Assembly (NCBI GenBank): GCA_018613055.1
Contig: JAGGQZ010000007.1
Coordinates: forward strand, 48,565 to 112,564
DNA length: 64,000 nucleotides
Reading direction: 5' to 3'
DNA from: Chryseobacterium sp. ISL-80
Lineage (GTDB): Bacteria; Bacillota; Bacilli; Bacillales; Cytobacillaceae
Shown: positions 36,997-46,187 of the stretch, piece after piece
Numbering within the stretch: position 1 is the stretch's first letter
How the letters are laid out: the number at the start of each line of letters is the position of its first letter
The notes under the pieces: model-generated
Database searches by the model: none
Told to the model about the DNA's origin: nothing
The model's input: the letters and a program-made list of their open reading frames with translations, nothing else
Position numbers and translations under genes: made by a program

Positions 36997-37845
36997 CTAA
37001 TAACCATTTACAAAATCAGCAATTGTTTCTCTTTCGTCTTCTGTAAGTTCCCTTTTTACATGCTTTTCGTATTCCCCAATGATTTTTTGTTGATTACCAC
37101 CGCAAATATCTGTATAGTTCGCAATGGTTCTAAGCATAGCAGCTTCCTTATTAAATTCATTTTTTGAAATCGCCTTTTGATGCGAAAGTATATATGTTTC
37201 TGCATCAAATGCTTCTAATTCATCTAATAGCCGAAGCGTTTCCTTGATTGTGTAGTTTTGTTTTTCGGAAAAAATATCAGGATAAATACAGTCACCAAGA
37301 AAGAGGATTTTTTCTTCTTTAATATACACGATCACTGAATCGGCAGCGTGATCCCCTCCAACGTGCTGTATGATACACGTAACACCACCAAGGTCAATTT
37401 CCACGCGTTTTTCAAAAGTTAAATCTGGCAAGACAATGGTGATATCTCGGTGATCTGGGAATTCCTCCTTGATTGCCTTCGCACAAAATTCAATTTCCGA
37501 TCCTTCCTCCACTCGTGCATCTATTGCTTCATCTGACCATGAAAGCGGGATTAGCTTCTCCATTTCTTGTTTCGTTTTTTTAGAAGCAAGAGAAACGATA
37601 TCAGGGAATGCTGAAAGACCAAAAATATGATCCCAATGCCAGTGAGTAAGAACAACCATATCAGGATTAGGGACTTCCCTTTTTAAAAGTTCGCTCAGAA
37701 AATAATTTGCATGGTCTTCCGAGTTGCCTGCATCGATCATTAATGTCTTTTTATTGCCCACTACCATCCCCAGAATGGGCCGGTCGGTTACCGATACGGG
37801 GGTGATGTACCAAAAACTCCTGCCTATCTTGTTTATTGAATGCAT
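36997..37845 (-). CDS. MBL-fold metallo-hydrolase
   Basis: This 282-residue protein has the metallo-beta-lactamase signature LTHWHWDHIFG (about residue 68; HxHxDH), a third-site histidine in QHVGGDHAADS (about 160) and the aspartate in LFLGDCIYPD (about 182), so the binuclear zinc site is complete. The C-terminal helical extension is not diagnostic. It is monocistronic. The substrate is unknown; the family covers thioesterases, lactonases and many others. Confidence 0.82.
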   Translation of the reverse strand: MHSINKIGRSFWYITPVSVTDRPILGMVVGNKKTLMIDAGNSEDHANYFLSELLKREVPNPDMVVLTHWHWDHIFGLSAFPDIVSLASKKTKQEMEKLIPLSWSDEAIDARVEEGSEIEFCAKAIKEEFPDHRDITIVLPDLTFEKRVEIDLGGVTCIIQHVGGDHAADSVIVYIKEEKILFLGDCIYPDIFSEKQNYTIKETLRLLDELEAFDAETYILSHQKAISKNEFNKEAAMLRTIANYTDICGGNQQKIIGEYEKHVKRELTEDERETIADFVNGY

Positions 37846-38065
37846 ATAGGGTTGCCTACCTTCTTTATTTAGTGAATTTTCCCTAGCCCATTTGTGGCAT
37901 TCAGCAACTACACTTTTTTTAAAAAATGAAACCCCAATTATTTAGGAAATAGTTCATCGCAATCTACTACATGAGGTTTTATAATTTAAAACTCATCTCT
38001 TGTTCTATAATACATAAATGTTAAGCAAATACTAAATGCAACTTGTTTTTAATGGAGTGATTTTA

Positions 38066-38689
38066 ATGTCACATAAAATGAATAGTTCTTCGATTCATTT
38101 TCTCTTGTTATTGGTGGCTTTACTTGTATTTATTTGGTCCCTGACTAAACCGGAGGAAGGATATATGGTTTTGTTGGTGGAGGTTTTACCTTCAGTATTG
38201 GCAATACTATTTTTAGTATTAACATACAATCAGTTTCGCCTTACCACTGTTTCCTATATCATCATTACCTTTCTTGTCATTTTAACGTTTGTAGGGGGGC
38301 ATTATTCTTATTCTAAAGTTCCTCTCTTTACATGGATCAAAAATTATTTCGATTTACAGAGAAACCACTACGATCGGTTTGGTCATTTTCTTAAGGGGTC
38401 TATTGTAATAGTGATAATAGAGATATTATTAAGGAAAACAGCTTTATCGAAAAGTAAAACCACAAATTTTATTGCTTTATGTATAACCCTAGCAATCGGG
38501 GCTTTCTACGAAATCATTGAGTGGACAAGTGCAAAAATAGGGAAAGAAGGGAAAGTTACAAAAGATTTTTTAGGTATGCAGGGAGACATATGGGATGCCC
38601 AGTGGGATATGGCACTTTTACTGGTAGGTTCCATTCTTTCACTTTTTATTATAAAAATCCTTTATAAGGAATTAGAAAGATCCAGATAA
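38066..38689 (+). CDS. DUF2238 (YjdF-like) inner membrane protein
   Basis: This 207-residue protein has six hydrophobic helices. DUF2238 features are GGHYSYSKVPLFTW and NHYDRFGHFLKG in the centre, then AFYEIIEWTSAKIGK and GDIWDAQWDM near the C-terminus. The start at 38066 (MSHKMN) has TGGAGTGA upstream; a frame 10 codons longer exists. It is transcribed alone with a terminator. The family has no established function. Confidence 0.82.
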   Translation: MSHKMNSSSIHFLLLLVALLVFIWSLTKPEEGYMVLLVEVLPSVLAILFLVLTYNQFRLTTVSYIIITFLVILTFVGGHYSYSKVPLFTWIKNYFDLQRNHYDRFGHFLKGSIVIVIIEILLRKTALSKSKTTNFIALCITLAIGAFYEIIEWTSAKIGKEGKVTKDFLGMQGDIWDAQWDMALLLVGSILSLFIIKILYKELERSR

Positions 38690-38756
38690 TGGGTTGATAT
38701 CTATTTAAAATAATGCAGGTGCAACATTGGAGCAACAAGATAGATGGCCAAATAAG

Positions 38757-38785
38757 CCGAGTTATTATTCATAACTTGGCTTTTT
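38757..38785 (+). terminator. Terminator of the DUF2238 gene
   Basis: The stem AAGCC-AGTTAT / ATAACT-GGCTT is followed by TTTT. Confidence 0.8.
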
Positions 38786-38822
38786 GGATACTGTTATTAT
38801 TTTCATACATCTAAAACCTCAT

Positions 38823-39302
38823 TTACTTATGATACGGTTCATTCCGGTTTATCCTGAAAGCACGATAAATCTGCTCAACAAGGATCAATCGCATTAGCTG
38901 ATGAGGGAAAGTCATTTTCGAGAAAGACAGCTGCTCATCTGCCCTTTTCAAAACTTCATCACTCAGTCCAAGCGACCCGCCGATTACAAAGGCAATTTTA
39001 CTTTTTCCGTAGGTGGCGAGTTTATCGAGTCTGTCTGCAAGTTCTTCTGACGATTTCAGCTTGCCGTTTATGGCCAGGGCAATGACATAGGTATCCTGGC
39101 CGATTTTAGAGAGGATTCGCTCGCCTTCTTTTTGCTTAACCTGGACCATTTCTGTTTCACTTAATTCCTCTGGTGCTTTTTCATCTGGTACTTCGAAAAC
39201 TTCTACTTTTGCGTAGCTTCCGAGTCGTTTAAGATATTCTTCTATTCCCTGTTTGAGGTATTTTTCTTTCAATTTGCCAACCGTTACGATTGAGATATTC
39301 AC
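38823..39302 (-). CDS. rlmH: 23S rRNA (pseudouridine1915-N3)-methyltransferase RlmH
   Basis: This 159-residue SPOUT methyltransferase (B. subtilis YydA) has the trefoil-knot SAM site [13 protein letters not shown] (about residue 104) and the conserved C-terminus [21 protein letters not shown]. It methylates pseudouridine 1915 in helix 69 of 23S rRNA. GTG at 39302 fits the family N-terminus ([15 protein letters not shown]). It lies between the accessory stretch and the Wal region, as in B. subtilis. A DnaA-box cluster lies just upstream. Confidence 0.95.
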   Translation of the reverse strand: MNISIVTVGKLKEKYLKQGIEEYLKRLGSYAKVEVFEVPDEKAPEELSETEMVQVKQKEGERILSKIGQDTYVIALAINGKLKSSEELADRLDKLATYGKSKIAFVIGGSLGLSDEVLKRADEQLSFSKMTFPHQLMRLILVEQIYRAFRINRNEPYHK

Positions 39303-39313
39303 AGGCAGCCCCA

Positions 39314-39634
39314 CTTTACAAACAGATTACAAACAGTTTACAAACAATCTATCCACAAAAGTTATCCACATATTCACATCGATATCCACATTTAGTAGGC
39401 GATCATTCGTTCGCCACAATATATACAGCGGGTTGTCCACAGTATCCACAGACAAACTCCGACTTATCAACAGCCTCTAATTTCGTTAATTGAGGTGCAA
39501 CTTCAAATTCATCCACCGCTTCATCCAGTGCCAACTCTACATGTTCAGCACAGCAATACTTCATTATTCTCATCCTTTCAGCTTCTTTTAATATGATTAT
39601 CATTTGCTTAAATTCATTAATAAATTTATCCACA
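39314..39634. other. DnaA-box cluster upstream of rlmH, with an 11-bp iteron triplet
   Basis: The 9-mer TTATCCACA occurs perfectly at 39362 and 39626. One-mismatch versions lie at 39349 (CTATCCACA), 39382 (ATATCCACA), 39433 (TTGTCCACA) and 39442 (GTATCCACA), all in the same orientation. Next to them TTACAAACA repeats at 39316, 39327 and 39338, exactly 11 bp apart. B. subtilis has a DnaA-binding cluster at the equivalent yydA locus, as I recall it. The cluster overlaps the small CxxH/CxxC gene. Confidence 0.75.
39403..39564 (-). CDS. CxxH/CxxC zinc-binding-like small protein (YyzF-type)
   Basis: This 53-residue protein starts MKYCCAEHVELALDEAVDEF and ends with FVCGYCGQPAVYIV. CxEH near the start and CxxC near the end make a plausible zinc site. 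This is the Bacillaceae CxxH/CxxC family that neighbours rlmH/htrC. The ATG at 39564 has AAAGGATGA upstream; the longer frame to 39642 has no ribosome site. Its coding region overlaps DnaA-box-like sites. Function unknown. Confidence 0.8.
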   Translation of the reverse strand: MKYCCAEHVELALDEAVDEFEVAPQLTKLEAVDKSEFVCGYCGQPAVYIVANE

Positions 39635-39652
39635 AGGACCATTTTAACATAC

Positions 39653-39772
39653 GAAAAGCGGAAGCGCCTTGGTCAATCCCGACAAGCGCTGGAGGACCTG
39701 ACAGTGAAGTCGTTCTTTGACTTCATTGGCAGGTCTGAAGCGTCTCGAGGGGTTAGGCGCTAGAGCTAGACA
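39653..39772. repeat. Dispersed structured repeat, about 120 bp (complete-looking copy)
   Basis: The element begins GAAAAGCGGAAGCGCCT and ends AGGCGCTAGAGCTAGACA, with outer pairing AGCGCCT / AGGCGCT and an inner hairpin TGAAGTC / GACTTCA. A partial copy sharing its first ~37 bp lies at 56304. I recall similar sequences as frequent intergenic repeats in Bacillus genomes. No coding potential. Confidence 0.7.
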
Positions 39773-39804
39773 CTATTCTTAATACAAACTTTATACTTCT
39801 TATC

Positions 39805-39842
39805 AGAAAAAAACAGGAAGCTTTCATTCCGCCTCCTGTTTT
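39805..39842 (-). terminator. htrC terminator
   Basis: The stem ACAGGA / TCCTGT with an inner GC pair is followed on the minus strand by seven T, 13 bp past the htrC stop. Confidence 0.8.
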
Positions 39843-39854
39843 TATTCACAACGA

Positions 39855-41093
39855 CTATAAGGTTTCTCCGCCCAGCTTCATTGTTGTTTCTTCTAGCTGG
39901 CCATTCCGATAGTACTTGACCTGCATATCGTCGCCGACCTTCTTTTTGTTATACAGATGCTTTCGGAGATCGACTACATCGCGAATTTCCTCGCCATCCA
40001 TTTCGACAATGACATCATATTCCTTCAGTCCTGCCTTGTCTGCCGGTGAATTCGGCTCTACGCCTCTGATTGCAACGCCGTAATTCACTTCCTTAGGAAG
40101 CTTTAATGTATTCTGTTGGTGATAGGATGAAATCTCATTAACAGAAGCCAATTCAACGCCCATGAATGGTCTTTTCACTTCACCGGTCTTCTCAAGGTCA
40201 TCAATGATGGGAGCTGCATAATTGATAGGAATGGATAATCCAATTCCTTCTACAGCACTCTGGGCAATTTTCATCGAGTTGATGCCGATCACTTGCCCTT
40301 CGATATTGATCAAGGCCCCGCCACTATTGCCGGGGTTGATGGCTGCATCGGTCTGAAGCACTTCAGCCTGCCAGTCAGGTGTCCCGTCCTGGTTGACGTC
40401 GACCGGGATGGCACGCTCCAGGCCTGAGATAATACCCTGGGTAACGGATCCAGAAAAAGTTAGGCCCAGTGGATTTCCGATGGCGATGACTGGTTCACCA
40501 GGCTTCAGTTTTTCAGAATTCCCAAACTCAGCTACGACCTTAATCTGCTCCGCAGGCACTTCCAACACCGCCAGGTCCGTCCAAATATCGCTTCCTAAAA
40601 GCTTTGCTGGGATTTTTGTCCCGTCGCTAAGGCTGACCTCAAGCTCAGAAGCCTCTGCTACAACATGGTGATTCGTAACAATATAGGCTTTGTCTCCTGC
40701 CTTTTTATAAACCACACCAGATCCTGTTCCTCCAGATTCCTGGGTTTGTCCCCAGAAGTTCGTGCTTTCCTGGATATTCGTAATGCCGACAACTGCATCT
40801 CCAGCCTTGTCGACAGCATCGGTAATCTGGGAATAAACATCAACAGAAACATTTTTTTTCGCAGTAATATCTTCTTTGTCGTCTTCCGACCGTTCATCAT
40901 CTGTTACGGCTGATTGATTATTTGGTTGAATTTTATATGGCAGCACATCCAAGTTCGATAACAGGGGAATCGAGAAAATCACCAATAACGCCCCAATGAC
41001 TGCGCCTGCCAGGCTGGCCCAGAAAAAGCCGCCTTTCCTGCTGTTTTGCGGTTTATACCGACCTTGATAATCCTGATCATCGTAATAACCCAA
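39855..41093 (-). CDS. htrC: HtrA-type membrane-anchored serine protease (HtrC/YycK)
   Basis: The 412 residues comprise a short cytosolic N-terminus, one membrane helix (about 24-46), an acidic linker, a trypsin-like domain with H143 (TNHHVV), D173 (WTDLAV) and S257 (GNSGGA), and one C-terminal PDZ domain (about 310-400). It degrades misfolded envelope proteins. The position directly after walJ is that of B. subtilis htrC. The start is TTG, with GGTTGGTGG upstream. A MITE-like element separates it from walJ. Confidence 0.93.
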   Translation of the reverse strand: MGYYDDQDYQGRYKPQNSRKGGFFWASLAGAVIGALLVIFSIPLLSNLDVLPYKIQPNNQSAVTDDERSEDDKEDITAKKNVSVDVYSQITDAVDKAGDAVVGITNIQESTNFWGQTQESGGTGSGVVYKKAGDKAYIVTNHHVVAEASELEVSLSDGTKIPAKLLGSDIWTDLAVLEVPAEQIKVVAEFGNSEKLKPGEPVIAIGNPLGLTFSGSVTQGIISGLERAIPVDVNQDGTPDWQAEVLQTDAAINPGNSGGALINIEGQVIGINSMKIAQSAVEGIGLSIPINYAAPIIDDLEKTGEVKRPFMGVELASVNEISSYHQQNTLKLPKEVNYGVAIRGVEPNSPADKAGLKEYDVIVEMDGEEIRDVVDLRKHLYNKKKVGDDMQVKYYRNGQLEETTMKLGGETL

Positions 41094-41137
41094 TGTCCAC
41101 CAACCCTTTCATTGACCACTAGATACATCGTTTTTAT

Positions 41138-41325
41138 AAGGCTCTTTTCTCAAACTTTGTTGCTATTGACTACAAAATGGAATTGAATGACCTAATTTTT
41201 TTCATAAAATTAAAGCTTATTATGAGAAAAGAGCTTGTACACTTAGAAACGAACTGCATAATGGCTTTATAGCACGTTAAAATCGGCTATAAGATTTTAA
41301 CAACAATCTTTACGAAAACAGCCTT
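41138..41325. mobile_element. MITE-like element, copy 1 (188 bp)
   Basis: The ends AAGGCTCTTTTC and GAAAACAGCCTT are imperfect terminal inverted repeats. TTAT flanks both sides (possible 4-bp target duplication). Inside are the pair GCTCTTTTCTCA / TGAGAAAAGAGC and the hairpin GTTAAAATC / GATTTTAAC. A second copy at 57909-58095 shares both ends and both hairpins. It has no ORF, so any mobility would need a transposase elsewhere. It lies between walJ and htrC. Confidence 0.75.
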
Positions 41326-41386
41326 TTATACAAAATATTATACTACCTGTCATGATATTTTCTAAATCATAAGCCTTTTTAAGCAT

Positions 41387-41430
41387 TGAAAAAGGAGTAA
41401 AGACGTTGTTCATGCCTTTACTCCTTTACC
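41387..41430 (-). terminator. Terminator of the wal operon
   Basis: The stem AAAGGAGTAAAG / CTTTACTCCTTT is followed on the minus strand by TTTTTC, 25 bp after the walJ stop. Confidence 0.9.
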
Positions 41431-41454
41431 TATAAATCTATTTCCATAAACGCT

Positions 41455-42249
41455 TTAAATCGCTGTTAGAGGCGTCGGAGTCTTAGGATCCGTGTCAATC
41501 AAATCGAATTGTTCGCCTACAATGATCCCTTTTTCCTCCAACGTTTGTGCGACTGACATCCTTGCAAGGTCCTTCATATTGTTATCCTTGCTCAAATGGG
41601 CAAGATATATCCGTTTTGTATTATCTCCAGCCACTTCGCTCATCGCCACCGCAGCATCTTCATTACAAACATGTCCGTAATCACTCAGGATGCGGCGCTT
41701 TACGCTCCATGGATAACGGCCCATTCTCAGCATCTGTACATCATGATTGCTTTCAAATACATAGGCATCAGCGTTGCTGATAATCCCTTTCATCCTGTCG
41801 CTGACATAGCCTGTATCGGTGATCAGCGCCAATTTCTTCCCTTCTTTATGGAACACGTAAAACATTGGTTCCGCCGCGTCATGGGAAACGCCAAAGGATT
41901 CAATATCCAGGCCGCCAAATGACTTTACCGTTTCCATGTCAAAAGAAAACTTTTGGTCCAGCGGGACTTCCCCAATCAATCCGTCCATCGCCTTCCACGT
42001 CTTTTCATTCGCATAGATTGGCAGTTTATATTTACGGGCAACGATTCCTATGCCTTTTATATGATCGCTATGTTCATGCGTCACTAGTATTCCAGAGAGG
42101 TCTTTCATATCGCGGCCGATTTGCTTGAATAAAGCCTCCATCTGTTTGCCGCTCAATCCGGCATCTACCAAAAAGGATTGGCCCTCCGTCTCCACATAGA
42201 TCGCATTTCCCGTACTCCCGCTTGCGAGAACACTAAAATGCAAACTCAT
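41455..42249 (-). CDS. walJ: WalJ (YycJ) MBL-fold nuclease-like protein
   Basis: This 264-residue cytosolic beta-lactamase-fold protein has [11 protein letters not shown] (about residue 57) and further metal ligands around ITDTGYVSD and [10 protein letters not shown]. WalJ is implicated in coordinating cell division with replication in Firmicutes and resembles 5'-exonucleases of the family. It is last in the wal operon, 6 nt after walI. Confidence 0.95.
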   Translation of the reverse strand: MSLHFSVLASGSTGNAIYVETEGQSFLVDAGLSGKQMEALFKQIGRDMKDLSGILVTHEHSDHIKGIGIVARKYKLPIYANEKTWKAMDGLIGEVPLDQKFSFDMETVKSFGGLDIESFGVSHDAAEPMFYVFHKEGKKLALITDTGYVSDRMKGIISNADAYVFESNHDVQMLRMGRYPWSVKRRILSDYGHVCNEDAAVAMSEVAGDNTKRIYLAHLSKDNNMKDLARMSVAQTLEEKGIIVGEQFDLIDTDPKTPTPLTAI

Positions 42250-42255
42250 ATTTCT

Positions 42256-43050
42256 TCACTCCGTCGTTTTATTTTCTCCGTCTGTCAACGGGATGACCCG
42301 ACCTTCGAATGCATGTACAAACAGGTTTTCCTTGCCATTGACTTCAATCCTCCATGTTGGCGTCACCACATGGGAAGCTGTCAGGGATACCAACGTGGAA
42401 TATCCCAGTTCAAAATCGGTAATTTTGCTTTTTGGCTTAAGCAAACCTTTTTTATAAAGGGTTTCCAGTGCCCTCAGCGGCGGCAGCAATTCCTCTGCAT
42501 CCGAAAGCTCATCAATGATTTCCAAATAGGTCTGCTTGTACGAAGTCACTTCAAGATCTTCATTAAAATAAAAAGTCAATTTTGCGTTGCTGTTATAGTA
42601 AAACGTTTTTTGGTCATGCTCCTGATAGTACGTAATCGTTCCGGCCTCATCATTTTTGCTCCAGAACTTATACTGCTCTCCGGCAAAAATATTCGCTTTT
42701 ATAAAGGCAGACAGTTCAGCAGGCTGGAATTTGCTCGTCAATTTCAGCGGCTTTTCGAGCTTAGCTTCCATTGATGTACCATCCCCGAGACTGATGGACT
42801 GCCCCTTGACCTTCTCCGTATCCTCTGTGGTGAATACCTTGGCCCTCACACTAAGATATTGTTCTTTATTTTTCGCCTCAGGGAGTTCACCATAGGTGAT
42901 ATCATCATTCTTCAGTTTTTCCTCAAGCGGTGCTTCTCGCGGAATTTCATACTGCGCTGCATCCCTCGTATTCATGAACTGATATACAAGGTAAATATCG
43001 AGGACGAGGAACGTCAGAATAAAGATTGTCTTAATCCTACTCCAATCCAT
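42256..43050 (-). CDS. walI: WalI (YycI), membrane regulator of WalK
   Basis: This 264-residue protein has one N-terminal membrane helix (TIFILTFLVLDIYLVYQF) and an extracytoplasmic alpha/beta domain. WalI and WalH contact the WalK transmembrane helices and restrain its kinase activity, as known in B. subtilis. Its start overlaps the 3' end of walH by 14 nt, indicating coupling. Confidence 0.93.
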   Translation of the reverse strand: MDWSRIKTIFILTFLVLDIYLVYQFMNTRDAAQYEIPREAPLEEKLKNDDITYGELPEAKNKEQYLSVRAKVFTTEDTEKVKGQSISLGDGTSMEAKLEKPLKLTSKFQPAELSAFIKANIFAGEQYKFWSKNDEAGTITYYQEHDQKTFYYNSNAKLTFYFNEDLEVTSYKQTYLEIIDELSDAEELLPPLRALETLYKKGLLKPKSKITDFELGYSTLVSLTASHVVTPTWRIEVNGKENLFVHAFEGRVIPLTDGENKTTE

Positions 43051-44350
43051 TATTCAATTCCTCCTCCCATATGAGCTGCCGCCATTCCTGGTCGTACAAA
43101 TAGAACCAGCCTGGCTCTAGCAGAATTACTGAATTGTCAGGCCCCTGCGACATATAGTAACCCGGCATCATATTCTGCAGCAAAGATGGTTTGAAATCTT
43201 TTTTTCGCTGGAGATAATCAAGTGCCTGATAACCGGAAGGCAGTGTTTTCGTAACGACTTCCGGGTTCAAAGGGAGCTCCAAATGGAATCCGGGTCGTAA
43301 ATACCGGCTGATTTCCGATTGCCTCCACTGCTGGTAAATCTCCGACATGCCGATCTGATTGAACACAGGATATCCTTCCTTGCTGTACAGACGGAAAAGG
43401 ACATTCTGGTTAAAATCATCCTTATAAACGTAACGGTACATTTCCGTCCAGCCGCCATGCTCGTTAACGAACTCGATGCTTTTCTGTAAAACATTGTTCG
43501 TGCCGATGACCGAATCCCCGCTCCGGACAGGATTCACATAGTTAATCATATTTGTTTGCGTATCCACGATCATTTTGCTGGCATCATCGGTATATTCCTC
43601 AATGCCATCCACCACACTCCGCTGCACAAAGCTTGGGTCCGTGAAAAGAGCTTCTTTGAACTGGTCTGAATCCAAAGGGTTTTGATAATAGGTATGCATG
43701 ACCATTTCAACTTTTTCAGTTGGCAAATAGATCTTCTTGATATCAGATACCGTATAAAGGAAATATGGTGTCAGCCTTTTGGCAGACTCATAGAATTTGT
43801 CAGTAAAATCATTTATATAGGTTGGACTGACATTGCTGACATAGACTTCCTGGTTTTTTTGTGAAAAAAAGTAGACAATTCCTTCCTGCTTTTGCTGTGT
43901 CTCGGAATTGATGATAATACGGTCGAAATCAAATTTTGGGATATCCTTTTCGGTAATATTCAATACCCTTTTATAGAGCTCTATAGGAACCTCATCCGGG
44001 AAAATAATTTCGGTGTTGCCCCCCTGGACCATTCTTTCGTTAAATTCACTGACTCTCCCAGGATACTTTTCAACATCAAAGTACTTCCATTTGGCAATAA
44101 CACCAATAATCCCATCAATGTAAGCATTGTCCACAGAACCAAACTGCTTGCCTCCCACATGATAAATAATCTGATGTGGCTTGACGATTTTCTTGAGTTC
44201 TTTCTGGGTAGCAATATTTATTTCTTCAACCGTCTTTTGATTATTGACTAACTCATAATCTGGCTGATAGGTCCATATATTCCAGGTTAATAAACCACTC
44301 AATGCTACAAGGAATGTTAAAATAACAGATTTTATATTTTCATATGTCAT
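43037..44350 (-). CDS. walH: WalH (YycH), membrane regulator of WalK
   Basis: This 437-residue protein has one N-terminal membrane helix (VILTFLVALSGLLTWNIWTY) and a large extracytoplasmic region. It acts with WalI to modulate WalK. ATG at 44350 is preferred over the TTG two codons earlier: AGGTGATG lies upstream and the ATG overlaps the walK stop (ATGA). Confidence 0.94.
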   Translation of the reverse strand: MTYENIKSVILTFLVALSGLLTWNIWTYQPDYELVNNQKTVEEINIATQKELKKIVKPHQIIYHVGGKQFGSVDNAYIDGIIGVIAKWKYFDVEKYPGRVSEFNERMVQGGNTEIIFPDEVPIELYKRVLNITEKDIPKFDFDRIIINSETQQKQEGIVYFFSQKNQEVYVSNVSPTYINDFTDKFYESAKRLTPYFLYTVSDIKKIYLPTEKVEMVMHTYYQNPLDSDQFKEALFTDPSFVQRSVVDGIEEYTDDASKMIVDTQTNMINYVNPVRSGDSVIGTNNVLQKSIEFVNEHGGWTEMYRYVYKDDFNQNVLFRLYSKEGYPVFNQIGMSEIYQQWRQSEISRYLRPGFHLELPLNPEVVTKTLPSGYQALDYLQRKKDFKPSLLQNMMPGYYMSQGPDNSVILLEPGWFYLYDQEWRQLIWEEELNNGLE

Positions 44351-46179
44351 GACCAATCATCACCTGCACTTCGGTCATATGGAAGAGTGAATTGAACGGT
44401 TGTTCCTTTGCCTTCCACACTTTCTGCCCATATTCTTCCTCCGTGGGCATTGACCATTTCCTTGGCAATCGCCAGTCCAAGTCCGGTTCCGCCAAGTTTT
44501 CGTGTCCTGGCCTTATCGACTCGGTAGAAACGATCAAAAATCTTATCAAGATTATCCTTAGGAATCCCGACACCTTCATCAGAGATGCTTGCGACAATCT
44601 GATCGTCCAGTTCTTTCACCTTGAACGTGATGGTCCCGCCCTCTGGTGAGTATTTCATTGCATTGGAAATGATATTGTCCAGCACCTGGGTGATTTTGTC
44701 TTCGTCTATCTCTACAAAAATGGCTTCGGTTGGTATTTCCCTCACGAAGGATACATTTTGTTCCTTTGTCATTTCAAAACGATCTATGATTCGGTTAAAG
44801 AACACCGGGAAGTCCACCCATTCTTTTGAAAGCCTGTAATCCACACTGTCCAGCTTGGATAGCTGCAGCAAATCATTGACCAGACGGATCATGCGCTCTG
44901 TTTCTCCTCTGGTAGTCTCAAGGAAATTCGGAGCAATCTCTTCATCACGCCACGCTCCATCAGCCAAGGCCTCCAGGTAGCTGCGCATCGTCGTCAATGG
45001 AGTCCGCAATTCATGGGATACATTCGCAACGAATTCCCGTCTTTCTATATCGATTTTTTCCTGTTCGGTAACATCATAAAGAACAGCAATCAATCCATTT
45101 ACAAAGCCGCTTTCTTTCTGGATGACCGAAAAATTTGCACGAAGGATGAATGGCTTGCTTTTCGTACTGTAATCAAGGACGATTGAATCCTTCTCCTGCA
45201 GTAAATCTTCAAATGTATAGTTTTCATCCAGACCAAGTACAGAAACCAATGGCTGTGAAAGCACTGTTTCACGTGAAACACCCAGCATTTGCTCAGCAGG
45301 ATCATTGATCAGGATGATCCGCCCTTTGCGGTCCGTTGAAATGACGCCATCTGTCATATAGGAAATAACGGAGCTGAGCTTTCTTTTCTCGCCTTCCGTA
45401 GTGGCCTGTGCCTCTTGCAGCTTTTTCGTCAGATTGTTAAAAGTAATCGCGAGCTGGCCTATTTCATCGTAGCCATACACTTTAACCTTCCTGGAAAAAT
45501 TGCCTCTTGTCATCGCCAGTGCCTGTTTACGCATATCGGAAATCGGCCTCGTGATCGTCTGTGCCAGTAAAATCCCCAAAACGGCCGTAAATATCAGAGC
45601 AATCGCCGTTCCGGTAGCCAGGATTTTATTGATATCATTCATCTGGTCAAAGATATCATCAATCCTTGCTACAAGATAGACAGCGCCTATCGCTTCACTG
45701 TTATGCATGATAGGGGTGGATAGTACCCAGACTCTTTTATTCGATTTCGGATCCAGCTGGATGACATCTTCATCTTCTTCAAAGATGATCGAACGCTTAA
45801 TCTTGACGTCAGGTGTTCTTTGGCCAACCAGCCCCTGATTGCTCGTACTTGATGTTCCAAGTATTTTGAAACTGCTGCCATCAATTACCCGGATTTCCGA
45901 AATATCACTGGTTCTAAAATTATATTCTTTTAATATTTCTCTAATCGCTTCCTCTTTCGTAGGATCTTCCTTCCCACGTTCCTTGACCATCTCCTCCTGG
46001 ACGTCATACACCAGCAGGTCCACTCGGGATTTAACAGATTCCTGATAATTAGTCATCAGTGTTGTCTCAAGCTTACGGACAAAATAAACCCCGATAATCT
46101 GCATTGCTACGAGGATAAGCAGGACATATATAAGCACAAATTTAAGGTGTATGGAGCGAAAAAAACCTACTTTTTTCAT
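44347..46179 (-). CDS. walK: WalK sensor histidine kinase
   Basis: The 610 residues run in order: TM1 (about 14-34), extracytoplasmic PAS-like sensor (35-183), TM2 (about 184-206), HAMP (207-258), cytosolic PAS (about 265-370), phosphoacceptor H389 in NVSHELRTPLTTMRSY, and ATPase domain with NAMKYSPEGG, DEGVGIP and GTGLGLAI. It is the essential cell-wall-homeostasis kinase of low-GC Gram-positives. It follows walR by 8 nt. Confidence 0.97.
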   Translation of the reverse strand: MKKVGFFRSIHLKFVLIYVLLILVAMQIIGVYFVRKLETTLMTNYQESVKSRVDLLVYDVQEEMVKERGKEDPTKEEAIREILKEYNFRTSDISEIRVIDGSSFKILGTSSTSNQGLVGQRTPDVKIKRSIIFEEDEDVIQLDPKSNKRVWVLSTPIMHNSEAIGAVYLVARIDDIFDQMNDINKILATGTAIALIFTAVLGILLAQTITRPISDMRKQALAMTRGNFSRKVKVYGYDEIGQLAITFNNLTKKLQEAQATTEGEKRKLSSVISYMTDGVISTDRKGRIILINDPAEQMLGVSRETVLSQPLVSVLGLDENYTFEDLLQEKDSIVLDYSTKSKPFILRANFSVIQKESGFVNGLIAVLYDVTEQEKIDIERREFVANVSHELRTPLTTMRSYLEALADGAWRDEEIAPNFLETTRGETERMIRLVNDLLQLSKLDSVDYRLSKEWVDFPVFFNRIIDRFEMTKEQNVSFVREIPTEAIFVEIDEDKITQVLDNIISNAMKYSPEGGTITFKVKELDDQIVASISDEGVGIPKDNLDKIFDRFYRVDKARTRKLGGTGLGLAIAKEMVNAHGGRIWAESVEGKGTTVQFTLPYDRSAGDDWS

Positions 46180-46187
46180 TCCTGTTC

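Noticed and set aside
39314-39634. oriC itself
   Set aside because: DnaA boxes are present, but dnaA and dnaN are not in the window, and the conserved gene order places oriC beyond the right edge.
41138-41325. Riboswitch or T-box upstream of htrC
   Set aside because: Structured and promoter-proximal, but the same element lies between ychF and rpsF with terminal repeats and flanking duplications, which fits a mobile repeat better.
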